A stretch of 64,000 nucleotides of DNA from Thermithiobacillus plumbiphilus (GTDB lineage Bacteria; Pseudomonadota; Gammaproteobacteria; Acidithiobacillales; Thermithiobacillaceae): NCBI RefSeq assembly GCF_038070005.1, contig NZ_JBBPCO010000003.1, positions 1 to 64,000 on the forward strand, written 5' to 3'. The translations under genes were made by a program, and so were the position numbers. This document shows positions 19,029 to 29,760 of this stretch, one piece after another (positions within the stretch are counted from its first letter, which is position 1; each line of letters begins with the position of its first letter). The notes under the pieces are model-generated. The model saw only the letters and a program-made list of their open reading frames with translations, was not told the origin of the DNA and ran no database searches.

Positions 19029-20249
19029 TCAGGTCCGGTACTCGGCATTGATCTTGACGTAATCATAGGAAAAATCGCAGGTCCAGATCATCTCCGCGGC
19101 ATTGCCCCGGCCAAGATTCACGCAGATACCCACTTCCGGCCTGGCCATGACCGCAGCACCAGCGGCTTCGGTATAGGCTGGTGCCTTGGCGCCATGCTGC
19201 ACGATGCGCAAGTCATCGAGACAGATGGACACCTTCGAGACATCGAGATCGTCGATGCCGGCCGAACCGATGGCCGCCAGCAAACGTCCCCAGTTGGGAT
19301 CGGAGGCAAAGAAGGCGGTCTTGACCAGCGGCGAGTGCGCGATGCGATAGGCGACCTGCAGGCACTCGGATACATCCCGCCCGCCTTCCACTTCGATGCT
19401 GATGAACTTGGTGGCACCCTCGCCGTCACGCACGATGGCCTGGGCCAGCTCCCGCGTCACCTCATTGACCGCCTGCTGGACGGCGGAAAAGGCCGCGCCG
19501 GCGGGCTCGCGCATGGCCGGCAGATCCGCCTTGCCGGTGGCAATCAAGACGCAGGCATCATTGGTGGAGGTATCGCCATCGACCGTGATGCGGTTGAAGG
19601 ACTGGTTCACCGCCGTCTGCAGGCAGGCCTCCAGCGCCGGCCCGCAAAGCGGGGCATCGGTGGCGATGAAGGCCAGCATGGTCGCCATGTCCGGGCGGAT
19701 CATGCCCGCCCCCTTGCAGATGCCGGTCACCGTCACGGTCACGCCATCGACCTGGATCTGGCGGCTGGCGCCCTTGGCCACGGTGTCGGTGGTCATGATC
19801 GCGCGCGCCGCCGGCAGCCAGTTGTCCGCTTTCAGGTCCGCCTTGCATGGCGACAGGCCCGCCAGCAGGCGCTCCACGGGGAAACGCTCGCCGATGACCC
19901 CGGTGGAAAAGGGCAGCACCTCTTCCAGTTCGCAGCCGAGCTGCCGCGCCACGCCATCGCAGACCGCGCGGGCATCCTCGATGCCGGGCTCGCCGGTGCC
20001 GGCATTGGCATAGCCGGTGTTGATGACCAGAGCCCTGGGGCTGCTCACGCGCAGGTGATTTCTGGCGAGGATCACGGGCGCCGCGCAGAAGCGGTTGCGG
20101 GTGAATACTGCCGCCAGGCGCGTGTCCGGCGCCAGTTGCAGCAGGGTCAGATCGAGACGATCCGGTTTCTTGATGCCGGCGGCGGCAACGCCCAGTTGCA
20201 CGCCTGGCACGGGGTAAAGCTGACTGTTTTCTTGCAGACCAACGGCCAT
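19029..20249 (-). CDS. argJ: bifunctional glutamate N-acetyltransferase / N-acetylglutamate synthase
   Basis: ArgJ recycles the acetyl group from N-acetylornithine to glutamate in arginine synthesis. The 406-residue product is a proenzyme that cuts itself before the nucleophilic threonine T190 in DMATMLAFIATDA. The oxyanion segment STGVIGERFP and the C-terminal motif CDFSYDYVKINAEYRT are present. A GC hairpin separates it from secA upstream on the same strand, so it may have its own promoter in the 79-bp gap. Confidence 0.96.
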   Translation of the reverse strand: MAVGLQENSQLYPVPGVQLGVAAAGIKKPDRLDLTLLQLAPDTRLAAVFTRNRFCAAPVILARNHLRVSSPRALVINTGYANAGTGEPGIEDARAVCDGVARQLGCELEEVLPFSTGVIGERFPVERLLAGLSPCKADLKADNWLPAARAIMTTDTVAKGASRQIQVDGVTVTVTGICKGAGMIRPDMATMLAFIATDAPLCGPALEACLQTAVNQSFNRITVDGDTSTNDACVLIATGKADLPAMREPAGAAFSAVQQAVNEVTRELAQAIVRDGEGATKFISIEVEGGRDVSECLQVAYRIAHSPLVKTAFFASDPNWGRLLAAIGSAGIDDLDVSKVSICLDDLRIVQHGAKAPAYTEAAGAAVMARPEVGICVNLGRGNAAEMIWTCDFSYDYVKINAEYRT

Positions 20250-20288
20250 GGTTTTCTTTCTTTGACAGTGAAAAGGCGAATCGACTAC

Positions 20289-20311
20289 CAGGCCGCAGCG
20301 GGTGCGGCCTG
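20289..20311 (-). terminator. hairpin between secA and argJ
   Basis: Perfect stem CAGGCCGCA / TGCGGCCTG with a 5-nt loop, 18 nt past the secA stop on the minus strand. It lacks a clear U-tract, so it may only attenuate or stabilise the secA message. Confidence 0.5.
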
Positions 20312-20328
20312 GCCCCTATCCCGGTGGG

Positions 20329-23028
20329 TCAGCTCAGGCGCCCGCAGCAGTGCTTGTACTTCCTGCCCGAACCGCAGGGGCAAGGCTCGTTGCGACCCAC
20401 CTTGGCGCCCTCGCGCACACTGGTCTGCGGACTGGCCGCGGGCATGTCGGCCGGGTCGCCGCCAGCATCGTCCAGAGCCGGGTGCTGGAACTGCATCCGG
20501 GAAGGCTGCTGATGCTGAGCCTCGAAAGCCTCGACATCCTGCTCGGCCGCCACATGCACCTTGGATACCAGTTCGATGAGCTCGACCTTGAGCCGCCCGA
20601 TCATGGCGTTGAACATCTCGAAGGCTTCGCGCTTGTACTCCTGCTTGGGATTCTTCTGGGCATAGCCGCGCAGGTGGATGCCCTGGCGCAGGTGGTCCAT
20701 GGCCGCCAGGTGATCCTTCCACTGGGCATCCAGCACCTGCAGCATGGCCGCCTTTTCAAAATGCCGCATCACCGGCTCGCCGATCTGCTGCGTCTTGGCT
20801 TCATAGATGGCGGTCACTTCCTGCAGGAGCCGGTCGAACAGCGACTGCCTGTCCAGGTTGCCATCGGCTGCCATCCAGCTTCGCACCGGGAGCTGCGCCC
20901 CGAACTGCCGCTCCAGGCCCTCTTCCAGTCCAGCCAGGTCCCATTCCTCCTCCATCACGCCGGCCGGCGCATAGGTCGCGAGCACCTCTTCGAGCACTTC
21001 GCGGCGCAGATCACGGACCATGTCACTGATGTCATTGGTGTCCATGATCTGGTTGCGCTGCTGATAGATGACCTTACGCTGCTCGTTGGCGACGTCGTCA
21101 TACTCGAGCAACTGCTTGCGGATATCGAAGTTGCGTCCCTCGACCTTGCGCTGGGCGTTCTCGATGGCCTTGGTGACCCACTTGTGCTCGATCGCCTCGC
21201 CTTCCTGCATGCCAAGGCGCTGCATGATGACGCTGATGCGCTCGCTGGCGAAGATGCGCATCAGGTTGTCTTCCAGGGACAGGAAGAAGCGGCTGGAGCC
21301 TGGATCGCCCTGACGGCCGGCGCGGCCGCGTAGCTGATTGTCCACGCGTCGGGACTCGTGCCGCTCGGTGCCAACGATGTGCAAGCCACCCAGGCCCAGC
21401 ACCTCATCATGGCGTTTCTGCCAGACCGCGCGGAGCTCCTGAATGCGCGCCTTGCGCTGTTCATCCGAGAGCGTCTCGTCCTGCTCGATGGCATGGATAT
21501 CGGCTTCGATGCTGCCGCCGAGCACGATGTCGGTACCACGACCCGCCATATTGGTGGCGATGGTCACCGCCTTGGGCTTGCCGGCCTGGGCGACGATCTC
21601 CGCCTCGCGTTCGTGCTGCTTGGCGTTCAGGACCTCGTGGGGGATCTTCGCCTGCTTCAGCAGCGAGGCCAGCAGTTCATTGCTCTCGATTGACGCCGTA
21701 CCCACCAGCACCGGCTGTCCGCGCTCGTAACAATCGCGGATCTCGTCGATGATGGCCTTGTATTTCTCCTGCGCCGTGCGGTACACCAGGTCGGGCATGT
21801 CCTTGCGCTGTACCGGCCGGTGCGTCGGAATCACCACCACATCGAGGCCATAGATCTGATGCAGTTCGTAGGCTTCGGTGTCGGCCGTGCCGGTCATGCC
21901 CGAGAGCTTCTGGTACATGCGGAAGTAATTCTGGAAGGTGATCGAGGCGAGCGTCTGGTTCTCGTTCTGGATGCGCACGCCTTCCTTGGCCTCGACCGCC
22001 TGATGCAGGCCTTCGGACCAGCGCCGGCCACTCATCATCCGGCCCGTGAACTCATCGATGATGATGACCTGGTCATCACGCACGATATAGTCCACCTCGC
22101 GCTTGAACAGGGTATGGGCGCGCAGGGCCTGATTCAGGTGGTGAACCAGGTTGATGTTGGTGACATCGTACAGATTGCCTTCCTGGAGCATGCCCATCTC
22201 GCGCAGGAGGTTCTCGGCCTTCTCCGTGCCCTCCTCGGTCAGCATGACCTGCCGGGCCTTCTCGTCGACCGTGTAGTCTTCCTCGGCCTGCAGATGCGGG
22301 ATGACCTTGTCGACGCGCTGATAAAGGTCAGTGTTGTCATCGGTGGGGCCGCTGATGATCAGCGGCGTGCGGGCCTCGTCAATCAGGATCGAGTCCACTT
22401 CGTCGATGATGGCGTAATTGAGCTTGCGCTGAACCCGCTCTTCCGGGCGGAAGGCCATGTTGTCGCGCAGGTAGTCGAAACCAAACTCGTTGTTGGTGCC
22501 GTAGGTGATGTCGGCGGCATAGGCGGCACGGCGCTCTTCCTGGCCCAGATCCGAGACGATGACGCCGACGGAGAGTCCAAGAAAGCGATAGATGCGCCCC
22601 ATCCACTCGGCATCGCGACGGGCCAGGTAATCGTTCACCGTCACCACGTGCACGCCCTCGCCGGGCAGGGCGTTGAGGTACGCGGCCAGGGTGGCCACCA
22701 GGGTCTTGCCTTCACCCGTGCGCATCTCGGCGATCTTGCCCTGATGCAGCACCATGCCACCGATCAGCTGGACGTCGAAGTGACGCATGCCGAGGGTGCG
22801 CTTGCCAGCCTCACGGGCCACGGCAAAGGCCTCCGGCTGGATGTCATCCAGGGTTTCACCCTTGGCCAGGCGCTGCCTGAATTCGACCGTCTTCGCGGCG
22901 AGTTCGGCATCGCTCAACTTCGCGAGATCGGCTTCCAGGGCATTGGTGCGAGCCACCAAGCCCTGCAGGCGGCTGATGGTCCGGTCATTGCGGCTGCCGA
23001 TGAAGCGTCGTACTAAACTGGAGATCAT
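20329..23028 (-). CDS. secA: preprotein translocase ATPase SecA
   Basis: SecA drives Sec-dependent export through SecYEG. The 899-residue product has Walker A MRTGEGKT near 103-110, [16 protein letters not shown] (DEAD-type Walker B), the preprotein-binding region, [10 protein letters not shown], and the C-terminal SecB/phospholipid-binding zinc motif with C883, C885, C894 and C895 ([13 protein letters not shown]). The ATG at 23028 begins the conserved N-terminal helix with [12 protein letters not shown]. It is divergent from a DUF721 gene across a 117-bp gap. No SecM-type arrest peptide gene precedes it. Confidence 0.98.
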   Translation of the reverse strand: MISSLVRRFIGSRNDRTISRLQGLVARTNALEADLAKLSDAELAAKTVEFRQRLAKGETLDDIQPEAFAVAREAGKRTLGMRHFDVQLIGGMVLHQGKIAEMRTGEGKTLVATLAAYLNALPGEGVHVVTVNDYLARRDAEWMGRIYRFLGLSVGVIVSDLGQEERRAAYAADITYGTNNEFGFDYLRDNMAFRPEERVQRKLNYAIIDEVDSILIDEARTPLIISGPTDDNTDLYQRVDKVIPHLQAEEDYTVDEKARQVMLTEEGTEKAENLLREMGMLQEGNLYDVTNINLVHHLNQALRAHTLFKREVDYIVRDDQVIIIDEFTGRMMSGRRWSEGLHQAVEAKEGVRIQNENQTLASITFQNYFRMYQKLSGMTGTADTEAYELHQIYGLDVVVIPTHRPVQRKDMPDLVYRTAQEKYKAIIDEIRDCYERGQPVLVGTASIESNELLASLLKQAKIPHEVLNAKQHEREAEIVAQAGKPKAVTIATNMAGRGTDIVLGGSIEADIHAIEQDETLSDEQRKARIQELRAVWQKRHDEVLGLGGLHIVGTERHESRRVDNQLRGRAGRQGDPGSSRFFLSLEDNLMRIFASERISVIMQRLGMQEGEAIEHKWVTKAIENAQRKVEGRNFDIRKQLLEYDDVANEQRKVIYQQRNQIMDTNDISDMVRDLRREVLEEVLATYAPAGVMEEEWDLAGLEEGLERQFGAQLPVRSWMAADGNLDRQSLFDRLLQEVTAIYEAKTQQIGEPVMRHFEKAAMLQVLDAQWKDHLAAMDHLRQGIHLRGYAQKNPKQEYKREAFEMFNAMIGRLKVELIELVSKVHVAAEQDVEAFEAQHQQPSRMQFQHPALDDAGGDPADMPAASPQTSVREGAKVGRNEPCPCGSGRKYKHCCGRLS

Positions 23029-23145
23029 AGAAAGGTCTGCGTGTGAGGAATCAGGTGAGAAAAAATAAGGGACAAATTACCATATGTAATCCCCGCGTGT
23101 AAGGGGTGCATCAGAACAGGATCCGACCATCCGCCAGGGAGGCAC

Positions 23146-23589
23146 ATGCGGCAAATACTCAGACAAAGCCAGGATCCGGAACTTTCAAAGCTACTTGATC
23201 ACGCGCTGAAGCTGCGGGAACGCCAGCGGATTCTGCTCGGCTGGCTCGGCCCGGAGGCACAGGAGCACTTCCATGTGCTCGGCTGGGAAAAGCAGGTCCT
23301 GCGCCTGGGCGCCAGTTCCGGCGCCTGGAAGCAATGGCTGCGCCTGCATGAGGCACGGCTGGCCAGCAACTGGAATCAACGCTACCCCAGTGAACCGGTC
23401 AAGAGGATTCAATGCAAGGTACAGCCTGCGCTGGCCGAATATAAAAAGCGGGGCGCGGCAGGGGGCGAGGCAGCGGTCAGGGGGCAACCACTGGGGGCGG
23501 CAGCACTTCGAGGCGTTGCCCAAAGCGTGCAGGACAAAGGGCTGGCAGCCGCCATGCGGCGGCTGGCAAGCACCCTGGACAAACCTTAG
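23146..23589 (+). CDS. DUF721 / DciA-like protein
   Basis: A 147-residue basic protein. The N-terminal 85 residues follow the DUF721/DciA pattern ([40 protein letters not shown]-type alpha-beta fold, ending with [10 protein letters not shown]). DciA loads or helps the replicative helicase in bacteria that lack DnaC; DUF721 genes are commonly placed between lpxC and secA (family knowledge). The C-terminal tail is Ala/Arg rich. Its stop overlaps the lpxC stop by four nt in convergent orientation. Confidence 0.7.
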   Translation: MRQILRQSQDPELSKLLDHALKLRERQRILLGWLGPEAQEHFHVLGWEKQVLRLGASSGAWKQWLRLHEARLASNWNQRYPSEPVKRIQCKVQPALAEYKKRGAAGGEAAVRGQPLGAAALRGVAQSVQDKGLAAAMRRLASTLDKP

Positions 23590-24494
23590 GCGTGGACGAG
23601 ACTTTCCCGCAGGGGAAAGGCCTGCTGTTCCTGACCCAGTTCGACATAGCTCCAGGCATCGCGGTGGGCGAGCAGGCGGCGGATCAGCTGGTTGTTGAGG
23701 GCATGGCCTGATTTATGGGCACTGAAATGGCCCAGCAAGGGGCTGCCCACCAGGTACAGATCTCCGACCGAATCCAGAATCTTGTGGCGGACGAACTCGT
23801 CCTCATAACGCAAGCCGTCCTCGTTGAGGATCCGGTAATCATCCACCACGATGGCGTTATCCAGATTGCCGCCCAGCGCCAGCCCCATGCGCCGCATGGC
23901 CTCGACCTCGCGCACGAAGCCAAAGGTGCGGGCCCGGGCCACTTCCTTGGCGTAGGAGGTCCTGGAAAAATCCAGACTCACGAACTGCTTGCCATTGCGT
24001 ACCACGGGATGATCGAAATCGATGGCAAAGGACACCTTGAAACCCTCATAGGGTTCCAGCCGGGCCCAGCGGTCGCCATTCTCGACCTGCACGGTTTTGG
24101 TGATCCGGATGAAGCGTTTCGGGGCAAGCTGTTCCTCGATGCCGGCACACTGGAGCAGGAACACGAAGGGTGCGGCACTGCCATCCATGATCGGGACTTC
24201 CGGCCCATCGAGATCGATATAGGCATTGTCGATACCCATGCCTGACAGGGCGGACATGAGGTGCTCGACCGTGGAGACCCGCACGCCATCCTTGCCGAGA
24301 TTGGTCGAGAGTTGTGTGTCCACGACGAGGTCGGCCCTGGCAGGGATCAGCGCGTTTTCACCCAGGTCGGCCCGGTGAAAGACGATCCCGGTATTCACCG
24401 GGGCAGGGCGAAGACCGATGTAGGTCTTGCGGCCTGAATGCAGGCCGATGCCCGTGCCCCAGACCATGTTCTTGAGTGTGCGTTGCCTGATCAT
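23586..24494 (-). CDS. lpxC: UDP-3-O-acyl-N-acetylglucosamine deacetylase
   Basis: LpxC carries out the committed zinc-dependent step of lipid A synthesis. The 302-residue product has zinc ligand H78 in [10 protein letters not shown], the loop [12 protein letters not shown], and the second zinc motif HKILDSVGD with ligands His and Asp. [11 protein letters not shown] holds the catalytic histidine. It is the last gene of the division and cell-wall cluster on the minus strand and has its own candidate promoter in the gap after ftsZ. Confidence 0.97.
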   Translation of the reverse strand: MIRQRTLKNMVWGTGIGLHSGRKTYIGLRPAPVNTGIVFHRADLGENALIPARADLVVDTQLSTNLGKDGVRVSTVEHLMSALSGMGIDNAYIDLDGPEVPIMDGSAAPFVFLLQCAGIEEQLAPKRFIRITKTVQVENGDRWARLEPYEGFKVSFAIDFDHPVVRNGKQFVSLDFSRTSYAKEVARARTFGFVREVEAMRRMGLALGGNLDNAIVVDDYRILNEDGLRYEDEFVRHKILDSVGDLYLVGSPLLGHFSAHKSGHALNNQLIRRLLAHRDAWSYVELGQEQQAFPLRESLVHA

Positions 24495-24540
24495 GTGCTA
24501 TCCAGCCCCACCGGGGGCCGCCTCCTGGCGATGTTGCATA

Positions 24541-24569
24541 AGCGTAACAAACTTTTTTCTCTAATCCAA
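24541..24569 (-). promoter_or_regulatory. candidate sigma70 promoter for lpxC
   Basis: On the minus strand TTGGAT (-35, 24564-24569) and TACGCT (-10, 24541-24546) are separated by exactly 17 nt, 47 nt upstream of the lpxC ATG. Matches are partial. Confidence 0.5.
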
Positions 24570-24575
24570 CAAGAA

Positions 24576-24600
24576 ACCGACCGATCGGTCAGAGGTCGGT
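24576..24600. repeat. nested inverted repeats in the ftsZ-lpxC gap
   Basis: A perfect 12-bp palindrome GACCGATCGGTC (24579-24590) lies inside a longer repeat with arms ACCGACC and GGTCGGT. It falls 35 nt after the ftsZ stop on the minus strand and before the lpxC promoter, so it may be an ftsZ transcript-end hairpin or a regulator site. No long U-tract. Confidence 0.4.
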
Positions 24601-24634
24601 CTCTCGTGCTTATGCAAAATCGCTGCCGAGGAAC

Positions 24635-25789
24635 CTAGTCTGCCTGCTTGCGCAAAAAGGCCGGTATGTCGAGATCACTGTAATCCGGCGTCGCACCCGA
24701 CATGGCCCGCCCCTGCGGGCCCCAGCGGCCGGGTTGTGCCTGCCCGCTGGCGCGCTCGGGCTGCCGGCCGGGATTGCCCGGCACAGGGCGAACCACGGGC
24801 TCATGCGGGCTTGCCAGCGAAACCGCCCGGTTGAGACCCGTTGCCACCACGGTCACCCGCAGCTCGCCACTCATGTCCGGGTCGATCACGGTGCCCACCA
24901 CCACGGTGGATTCGTCGGCCGCGAAGCCCTTGATGACGTTGCCGACCTCTTCGAACTCGCCAATGGAGAGGTCCAGACCGGCGGTCACATTGACTAGAAT
25001 GCCGCGGGCCCCGTTCAGGTTGACATCCTCCAGCAAAGGGCTGCATACCGCCCGCGTGGCTGCATCCTTGGCACGGTTTTCGCCAGTGGCCGTGGCCGAG
25101 CCCATCATGGCTACGCCCATCTCGGACATGACGGTGCGCACGTCGGCAAAGTCGACGTTGATCAGGCCGGGCCTGGTGATGAGCTCGGAGATGCCCTGCA
25201 CCGCGCCGAGCAGGACGTGATCGGCGTACTTGAGCGCGTCCTTGAGGGAGACATTCTTGCCCAGTACGGACAGGAGCTTGTCATTGGGAATGGTGACCAG
25301 CGAATCGACATGGCGGGTCAGCTCTTCGATGCCGGTCATGGCATTGGCCATGCGCTTCTTGCCCTCGAAACCGAAGGGCTTGGTGACCACGCCCACGGTC
25401 AGGATGCCCATTTCCTTGGCGATGCTCGCCACCACCGGGGCCGCGCCCGTACCGGTGCCGCCACCCATGCCGGCGGTGATGAACACCATGTCGGCGCCCG
25501 TCAGCATTTCGCGGATGCGATCGCTGTCGGCCTCGGCGGCCTTGCGCCCGACTTCGGGATTGGCGCCAGCACCCAGGCCACGGGTCACATCCGTGCCAAG
25601 CTGCAACACATCATTGGCCCTGGAGCGGGCCAGGGCCTGTGCATCCGTATTGGCTGCAATGAATTCGACACCCTCCAGTCCGGCATCGGCCATGTTGTCC
25701 ACGGCATTGCCACCACCACCACCAACACCGATCACCTTGATGACTGCCTGCATTTCCTGCGTATCGACCATCTCGAACATAGTGTTCAC
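24635..25789 (-). CDS. ftsZ: cell division GTPase FtsZ
   Basis: FtsZ polymerises into the division ring. The 384-residue product has the nucleotide-binding sequences [13 protein letters not shown] at the N terminus and the tubulin signature [10 protein letters not shown] near 105-114, and the T7 loop [11 protein letters not shown]. The C-terminal conserved peptide [10 protein letters not shown], which binds FtsA and ZipA, is intact after a short Pro/Gly-rich linker. It follows ftsA with a 72-bp gap on the same strand. Confidence 0.98.
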   Translation of the reverse strand: MNTMFEMVDTQEMQAVIKVIGVGGGGGNAVDNMADAGLEGVEFIAANTDAQALARSRANDVLQLGTDVTRGLGAGANPEVGRKAAEADSDRIREMLTGADMVFITAGMGGGTGTGAAPVVASIAKEMGILTVGVVTKPFGFEGKKRMANAMTGIEELTRHVDSLVTIPNDKLLSVLGKNVSLKDALKYADHVLLGAVQGISELITRPGLINVDFADVRTVMSEMGVAMMGSATATGENRAKDAATRAVCSPLLEDVNLNGARGILVNVTAGLDLSIGEFEEVGNVIKGFAADESTVVVGTVIDPDMSGELRVTVVATGLNRAVSLASPHEPVVRPVPGNPGRQPERASGQAQPGRWGPQGRAMSGATPDYSDLDIPAFLRKQAD

Positions 25790-25861
25790 CTTTTCCGTGT
25801 TATCCCGCGCGCCGTGCGTTCGCCAGACTGCTATCGTTTGCCATGCAATTCATAAAAATAT

Positions 25862-27100
25862 TCAACTACCCTGAAACCAGGACTTCATGCGCTGCAAAAT
25901 GGAAGACATGGAGCCGTTACTGCTGATCGGCGGCTCCACGATTCGCTCCACGCCATTGTGACGGGCGAAAAGCACCAGCCCGACACCGGTGGCATACATG
26001 GGATCGCGGACGACGTCCTGCAGACCCCGGACCGGGGCTGGATTACCCAGCCTGACGGGCATGTGAAAGATTTCCTCGGCCAGTTCCACAGCCCCCATCA
26101 TCTTGCTGGAGCCACCCGTCAGCACCAGCCCCGAGGCGATCATGTCCTCGAGCCCCGAACGCCGGAGCTCGGCCTGGATCAGCAGGAACAGTTCCTCCAT
26201 GCGCGGCTCGACGATTTCCGCCAGGGTACGCTTGGAAAGGCTGCGCGAGGGCCGGTCGCCCACGCTCGGGACCTGGATGTCTTCTTCCTCGTCCACGAGC
26301 TGGGTCAGGGCACAGGCATATTTCTTCTTGATCTCTTCAGCGGCGTGGCTGGGCGTGCGCAGGGCCACGGCGATGTCGTTGGTGACGTGATCACCGGCAA
26401 TGGGAATGACCGCCGTGTGGCGGATGGCGCCATCGACGAACACGGCCACATCGGTGGTGCCGCCGCCGATGTCCACCAGGCAGACGCCGAGATCCTTTTC
26501 GTCAGGCATGAGCACCGCCTCGCTGGAGGCGATCTGTTCCAGGACGATGTCATCGACTTCCAGGTTGCAGCGCCGGATGCATTTGACGATGTTCTGCGCC
26601 GCGCTGACCGCGCCGGTGACGATGTGCACCTTGGCTTCCAGCCGCACCCCCGACATGCCGATCGGTTCCCGGATGCCTTCCTGTTCGTCGATGATGAATT
26701 CCTGCGGCAGGATGTGGATCACCTTCTGATCCATGGGAATGGCAATGGCCCTGGCGGCATCGATGACCCGGTTGATGTCGTCCTGGCCGACCTCCTTGTT
26801 CTTGATCGCGACGATGCCGTGACTGTTGAAGCCACGAATGTGACTGCCGGCAATGCCTACGTAGACACTCTGGATCTGCACCCCTGCCATCAACTCCGCT
26901 TCTTCCACGGCCCGCTGAATGGCCTGCACGGTCGAGTCGATATTGACGACGACGCCTTTTTTCAGGCCCCTTGAGGGATGGCGACCGATACCGATCACCT
27001 CCACCTCACCCTCGGGCCTGACTTCGGCGACAATGGCGCAAACCTTGGATGTCCCGATGTCCAGGCCAACCACCAGCTGCTTGTCACTTCGTTTGCTCAT
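25862..27100 (-). CDS. ftsA: cell division protein FtsA
   Basis: FtsA is the actin-like membrane tether for FtsZ. From the ATG at 27100 the product is 412 residues: phosphate-1 motif VGLDIGTSKVCAIVAE, the 1C domain, phosphate-2 VCLVDIGGGTTDVAVF, and the adenosine motif VLTGGSSKMMGAVELAEEI. The C terminus ends in an amphipathic helix (SMSSILQRMKSWFQ) for membrane binding. The open frame continues 564 nt upstream, but that part lies in ftsQ and is not FtsA-like. The ATG overlaps the ftsQ stop by four nt. Confidence 0.97.
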   Translation of the reverse strand: MSKRSDKQLVVGLDIGTSKVCAIVAEVRPEGEVEVIGIGRHPSRGLKKGVVVNIDSTVQAIQRAVEEAELMAGVQIQSVYVGIAGSHIRGFNSHGIVAIKNKEVGQDDINRVIDAARAIAIPMDQKVIHILPQEFIIDEQEGIREPIGMSGVRLEAKVHIVTGAVSAAQNIVKCIRRCNLEVDDIVLEQIASSEAVLMPDEKDLGVCLVDIGGGTTDVAVFVDGAIRHTAVIPIAGDHVTNDIAVALRTPSHAAEEIKKKYACALTQLVDEEEDIQVPSVGDRPSRSLSKRTLAEIVEPRMEELFLLIQAELRRSGLEDMIASGLVLTGGSSKMMGAVELAEEIFHMPVRLGNPAPVRGLQDVVRDPMYATGVGLVLFARHNGVERIVEPPISSNGSMSSILQRMKSWFQGS

Positions 27101-27864
27101 TCCCTCTCCCGACCTGTATGCAGGTTCATCATCGCAAATCCGTTTGCATAGCGCAGATCCACCGTGGCCTTCGCGCCCAGATAGGCCCTTACCTGCGGGT
27201 ATACCGCCATCCAGCGTTGCAGACGCTCCAAGGGCCCGTTGCGCCCCAGCGCGATATCGACCCCCGGATCCAGGCGGCAGCGCCAGGCGCCACGGGCATC
27301 GAGATTCAGGGCGACCAGCCGGGCGCCTGCCGCGCGGGTAATTCGGTCCGCCTCCAGGAAGCGTTGCAGCACCAGCGCCTGCTGTCCGGCAGGCCCCTGC
27401 AGCAGCGGCAGTCCGCGCGGCACCTGGTTCACCGGCACCGAGAAGGGTTGCCCCAGGGCATTGACCAATTGCACCTGCTGTCCGTTCTGCCAGCGGGCAA
27501 CCGCCTGCTGTTCGACGATGCGGATGCGCAGGCGATCCGGCCATACGCGCCAGACCGAGGCATCCGCCACCCAGGGCATCTGCCTGAGCGTGGCCCTGAC
27601 CGCATCCGGATCCACGCCAAGGAAACCCTTTGCCGCCAGCGGCTGCACCTGCAGCCGGACCCATTCCGCACGCACGTGCTGCAGATTGCCTTCCACCTGC
27701 AACTCGCGCACCGGCAAGGTTTCGGGCTTGGCCAGCCAGCCCCAGAACGACCTGGCGGCGAGCATCGCAAACGCCAATCCCAGCAACCAGGCCAGATGCC
27801 GGGGCCGAAACCGCCAGCCTGGCGTCGGCGCGGCTTCCGGGGCCTGGCTACGGTAGGCCGACAT
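27097..27864 (-). CDS. ftsQ: cell division protein FtsQ
   Basis: FtsQ is a single-span divisome protein that joins FtsB and FtsL in the periplasm. The 255-residue product has a cytoplasmic Pro-rich start, one membrane helix (LAWLLGLAFAMLAARSFWGWL), a POTRA domain (VRELQVEGNLQHVRAEWVRLQVQP) and the FtsQ beta domain. The ATG at 27864 overlaps the ddl stop by one nt (TGATG), which sets the start; a longer open frame upstream is inside ddl. Confidence 0.94.
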   Translation of the reverse strand: MSAYRSQAPEAAPTPGWRFRPRHLAWLLGLAFAMLAARSFWGWLAKPETLPVRELQVEGNLQHVRAEWVRLQVQPLAAKGFLGVDPDAVRATLRQMPWVADASVWRVWPDRLRIRIVEQQAVARWQNGQQVQLVNALGQPFSVPVNQVPRGLPLLQGPAGQQALVLQRFLEADRITRAAGARLVALNLDARGAWRCRLDPGVDIALGRNGPLERLQRWMAVYPQVRAYLGAKATVDLRYANGFAMMNLHTGRERE

Positions 27865-28799
27865 CAGGCCTCCCGGACCCCATCCCGTGGCCGGGCGGCA
27901 TCGAGAATGCAGCGCACCAGCTCCCCGAACTCGATGCCCGCGGCCTTCGCCGCCATCGGCACCAGGCTGTGACTGGTCATGCCGGGCACGGTGTTGATCT
28001 CGATCAGCCAAGGCTGACCATCGCCGTCCACCATGAAGTCCACGCGGCCCCAGGTCTGGCAGCCCACGACAGCGAAGGCCTTTATTGCCAGTTCCTGCAC
28101 CTGGCTCTCCAGCACTTCTCCCAGGCCCGAGGGAATGAGATAGCGCGTGTCATCGACCAGGTACTTGGCCGTGTAATCATAGAACTCGCGGCTGGTTTCC
28201 AGCCGGATCACCGGTAGCGCCTGGCCCTCGAGAATCCCGGCCGTCACCTCGCGCCCCTGGATGAAGCGTTCGGCAATGACGACCTGATCGAAGCGGCGCG
28301 CCTCATCGATGGCCGCCGGCAATTCCTCAAGGGACTTCACCTTGCTGATGCCAAGACTCGATCCCTCACGGATGGGCTTGATCATCATCGGCAGGCCGAT
28401 CTCGGCTACCAGGGTATTCCAGTCGCTGTAATCCGCATCCAGCATGCGAAATTCCGGAGTTGGCAAACCAGCGCCCTTCCACAACCACTTGGTGCGAAGC
28501 TTGTCCATCGCCAGACTGGAGGCCAGCACCCCGGACCCGGTGTAGGGCAGGTCCAGGGCTTCCAGACAGCCCTGCACCACCCCATCCTCGCCGAAGCGGC
28601 CATGCAGCATGTTGAACACGATCTCTGCTCCACTGGCCTTCAACTGCTCAGGGAGCGTGCCGGGCATGGCGTCGATCCCGACCGCATCGATCCCCTGTGC
28701 CTGCAAGGCCTGTAAAACATTGCGACCGCTTTCCAGGGATACCTCGCGTTCTCCCGAGGGTCCACCGAACAAAACCGCCACCCGACTAAAATTTGGCAT
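27864..28799 (-). CDS. ddl: D-alanine--D-alanine ligase
   Basis: Ddl makes D-Ala-D-Ala for the peptidoglycan stem peptide. The 311-residue product is an ATP-grasp enzyme: VLFGGPSGEREVSLESG at the N terminus, the substrate loop region MIKPIREGSSLGISKV, EVTAGILEG, and the metal and ATP-binding end WLIEINTVPGMTSHSLVP. It is the ddlB-type member of the division cluster between murB and ftsQ. Confidence 0.97.
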   Translation of the reverse strand: MPNFSRVAVLFGGPSGEREVSLESGRNVLQALQAQGIDAVGIDAMPGTLPEQLKASGAEIVFNMLHGRFGEDGVVQGCLEALDLPYTGSGVLASSLAMDKLRTKWLWKGAGLPTPEFRMLDADYSDWNTLVAEIGLPMMIKPIREGSSLGISKVKSLEELPAAIDEARRFDQVVIAERFIQGREVTAGILEGQALPVIRLETSREFYDYTAKYLVDDTRYLIPSGLGEVLESQVQELAIKAFAVVGCQTWGRVDFMVDGDGQPWLIEINTVPGMTSHSLVPMAAKAAGIEFGELVRCILDAARPRDGVREA

Positions 28800-28805
28800 T
28801 GTATC

Positions 28806-29759
28806 CTACATTCCTCGTATTTTCCGCTTCAATCTACATGAAACAGAATAATTTTCGTCCATTTCACCCAGGACCCGCACTTCCGGATGCAGACGTATCC
28901 CGGTACGCTGTTCGACCGTCTCGCCCACCTCATGGATGAGCATTTCTATGTCCGCTGGACTGGCGGTCCCGGTATTCACGATGAAGTTGGCGTGCTTCTC
29001 CGAAATTTGCGCGCCGCCAATGCGTCGGCCCTTGAGCCCGCAGGATTCGATCAGCCGCGCGGCATGATCTCCCGGCGGATTGCGGAACACCGAGCCGCAG
29101 CTTGGCATCTCCAAAGGCTGGGTTTCCGCACGACGGGCCAGCCAGTCGCGGATGCGACGATTGACGATGGCCGGATCTTCCGGTCTGAGTGAGAGTTCCG
29201 CGGCCACGAAGCAGGCGTCCGCCATGCCCTGAACCGAGCGGTAGCCAATCTGGAAATCCGCCGGGACACGTTCCTGAAGATTCCCGTCGGCGTCGAGTAG
29301 TTCCACTTTTTTTACCAGCGGCCAGGTTTCGCCACCATGCGCACCGGCATTCATGGCCAGTGCGCCACCCAGCGTGCCCGGCACGCCTGCCAGAAATTCC
29401 GCGCCCGCCAGCCCGGCATTGGCGCAGAAACGTGCCAGTTTGGCGCAGCTGACACCAGCACCGGCGCGTACCGTGACCTGATCCACTTGCTGCATGTCGT
29501 TCAGGGCGCCGGCCATGACCACCACCGTGCCGCGGATGCCACCGGCGCGGACCAGCAGATTGCTGCCCATCCCGACCCAGGTCACCGGCCCCTGCCGCCA
29601 GTGCGCCAGAAACTGGCGCAGATCTGCCAGATCCCGGGGCAGATAGAGTCGATCCGCCGGCCCGCCCACCCGCCAACTGGTGTAGCGCCCCATGGGCTGC
29701 CCGAGACGCAGCCGTCCGCGCAGGGGCTGCATGGTGTCGGCAGGGACCGTGGGGCTCAT
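28806..29759 (-). CDS. murB: UDP-N-acetylenolpyruvoylglucosamine reductase
   Basis: MurB is the FAD enzyme that reduces UDP-GlcNAc-enolpyruvate to UDP-MurNAc. From ATG 29759, one nt after the murC stop, the product is 317 residues. FAD-binding motifs GMGSNLLVRAGG and FLAGVPGTLGGALAMNAGAHGGE are clear, the catalytic serine region is PSCGSVFRNPPGDHAARLIE, and HANFIVN completes the active site. This is the short (type II) form without the extra E. coli loop, as in most bacteria. A longer frame starting in murC was not used. Confidence 0.96.
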   Translation of the reverse strand: MSPTVPADTMQPLRGRLRLGQPMGRYTSWRVGGPADRLYLPRDLADLRQFLAHWRQGPVTWVGMGSNLLVRAGGIRGTVVVMAGALNDMQQVDQVTVRAGAGVSCAKLARFCANAGLAGAEFLAGVPGTLGGALAMNAGAHGGETWPLVKKVELLDADGNLQERVPADFQIGYRSVQGMADACFVAAELSLRPEDPAIVNRRIRDWLARRAETQPLEMPSCGSVFRNPPGDHAARLIESCGLKGRRIGGAQISEKHANFIVNTGTASPADIEMLIHEVGETVEQRTGIRLHPEVRVLGEMDENYSVSCRLKRKIRGM

Positions 29760-29760
29760 C

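Noticed and set aside
21820-23016. 398-codon open frame opposite secA
   Set aside because: Shadow frame of a certain gene.
27101-27664. N-terminal extension of FtsA of about 188 codons
   Set aside because: It lies within ftsQ and is unlike FtsA; the ATG at 27100 gives the normal N terminus and overlaps the ftsQ stop by four nt.
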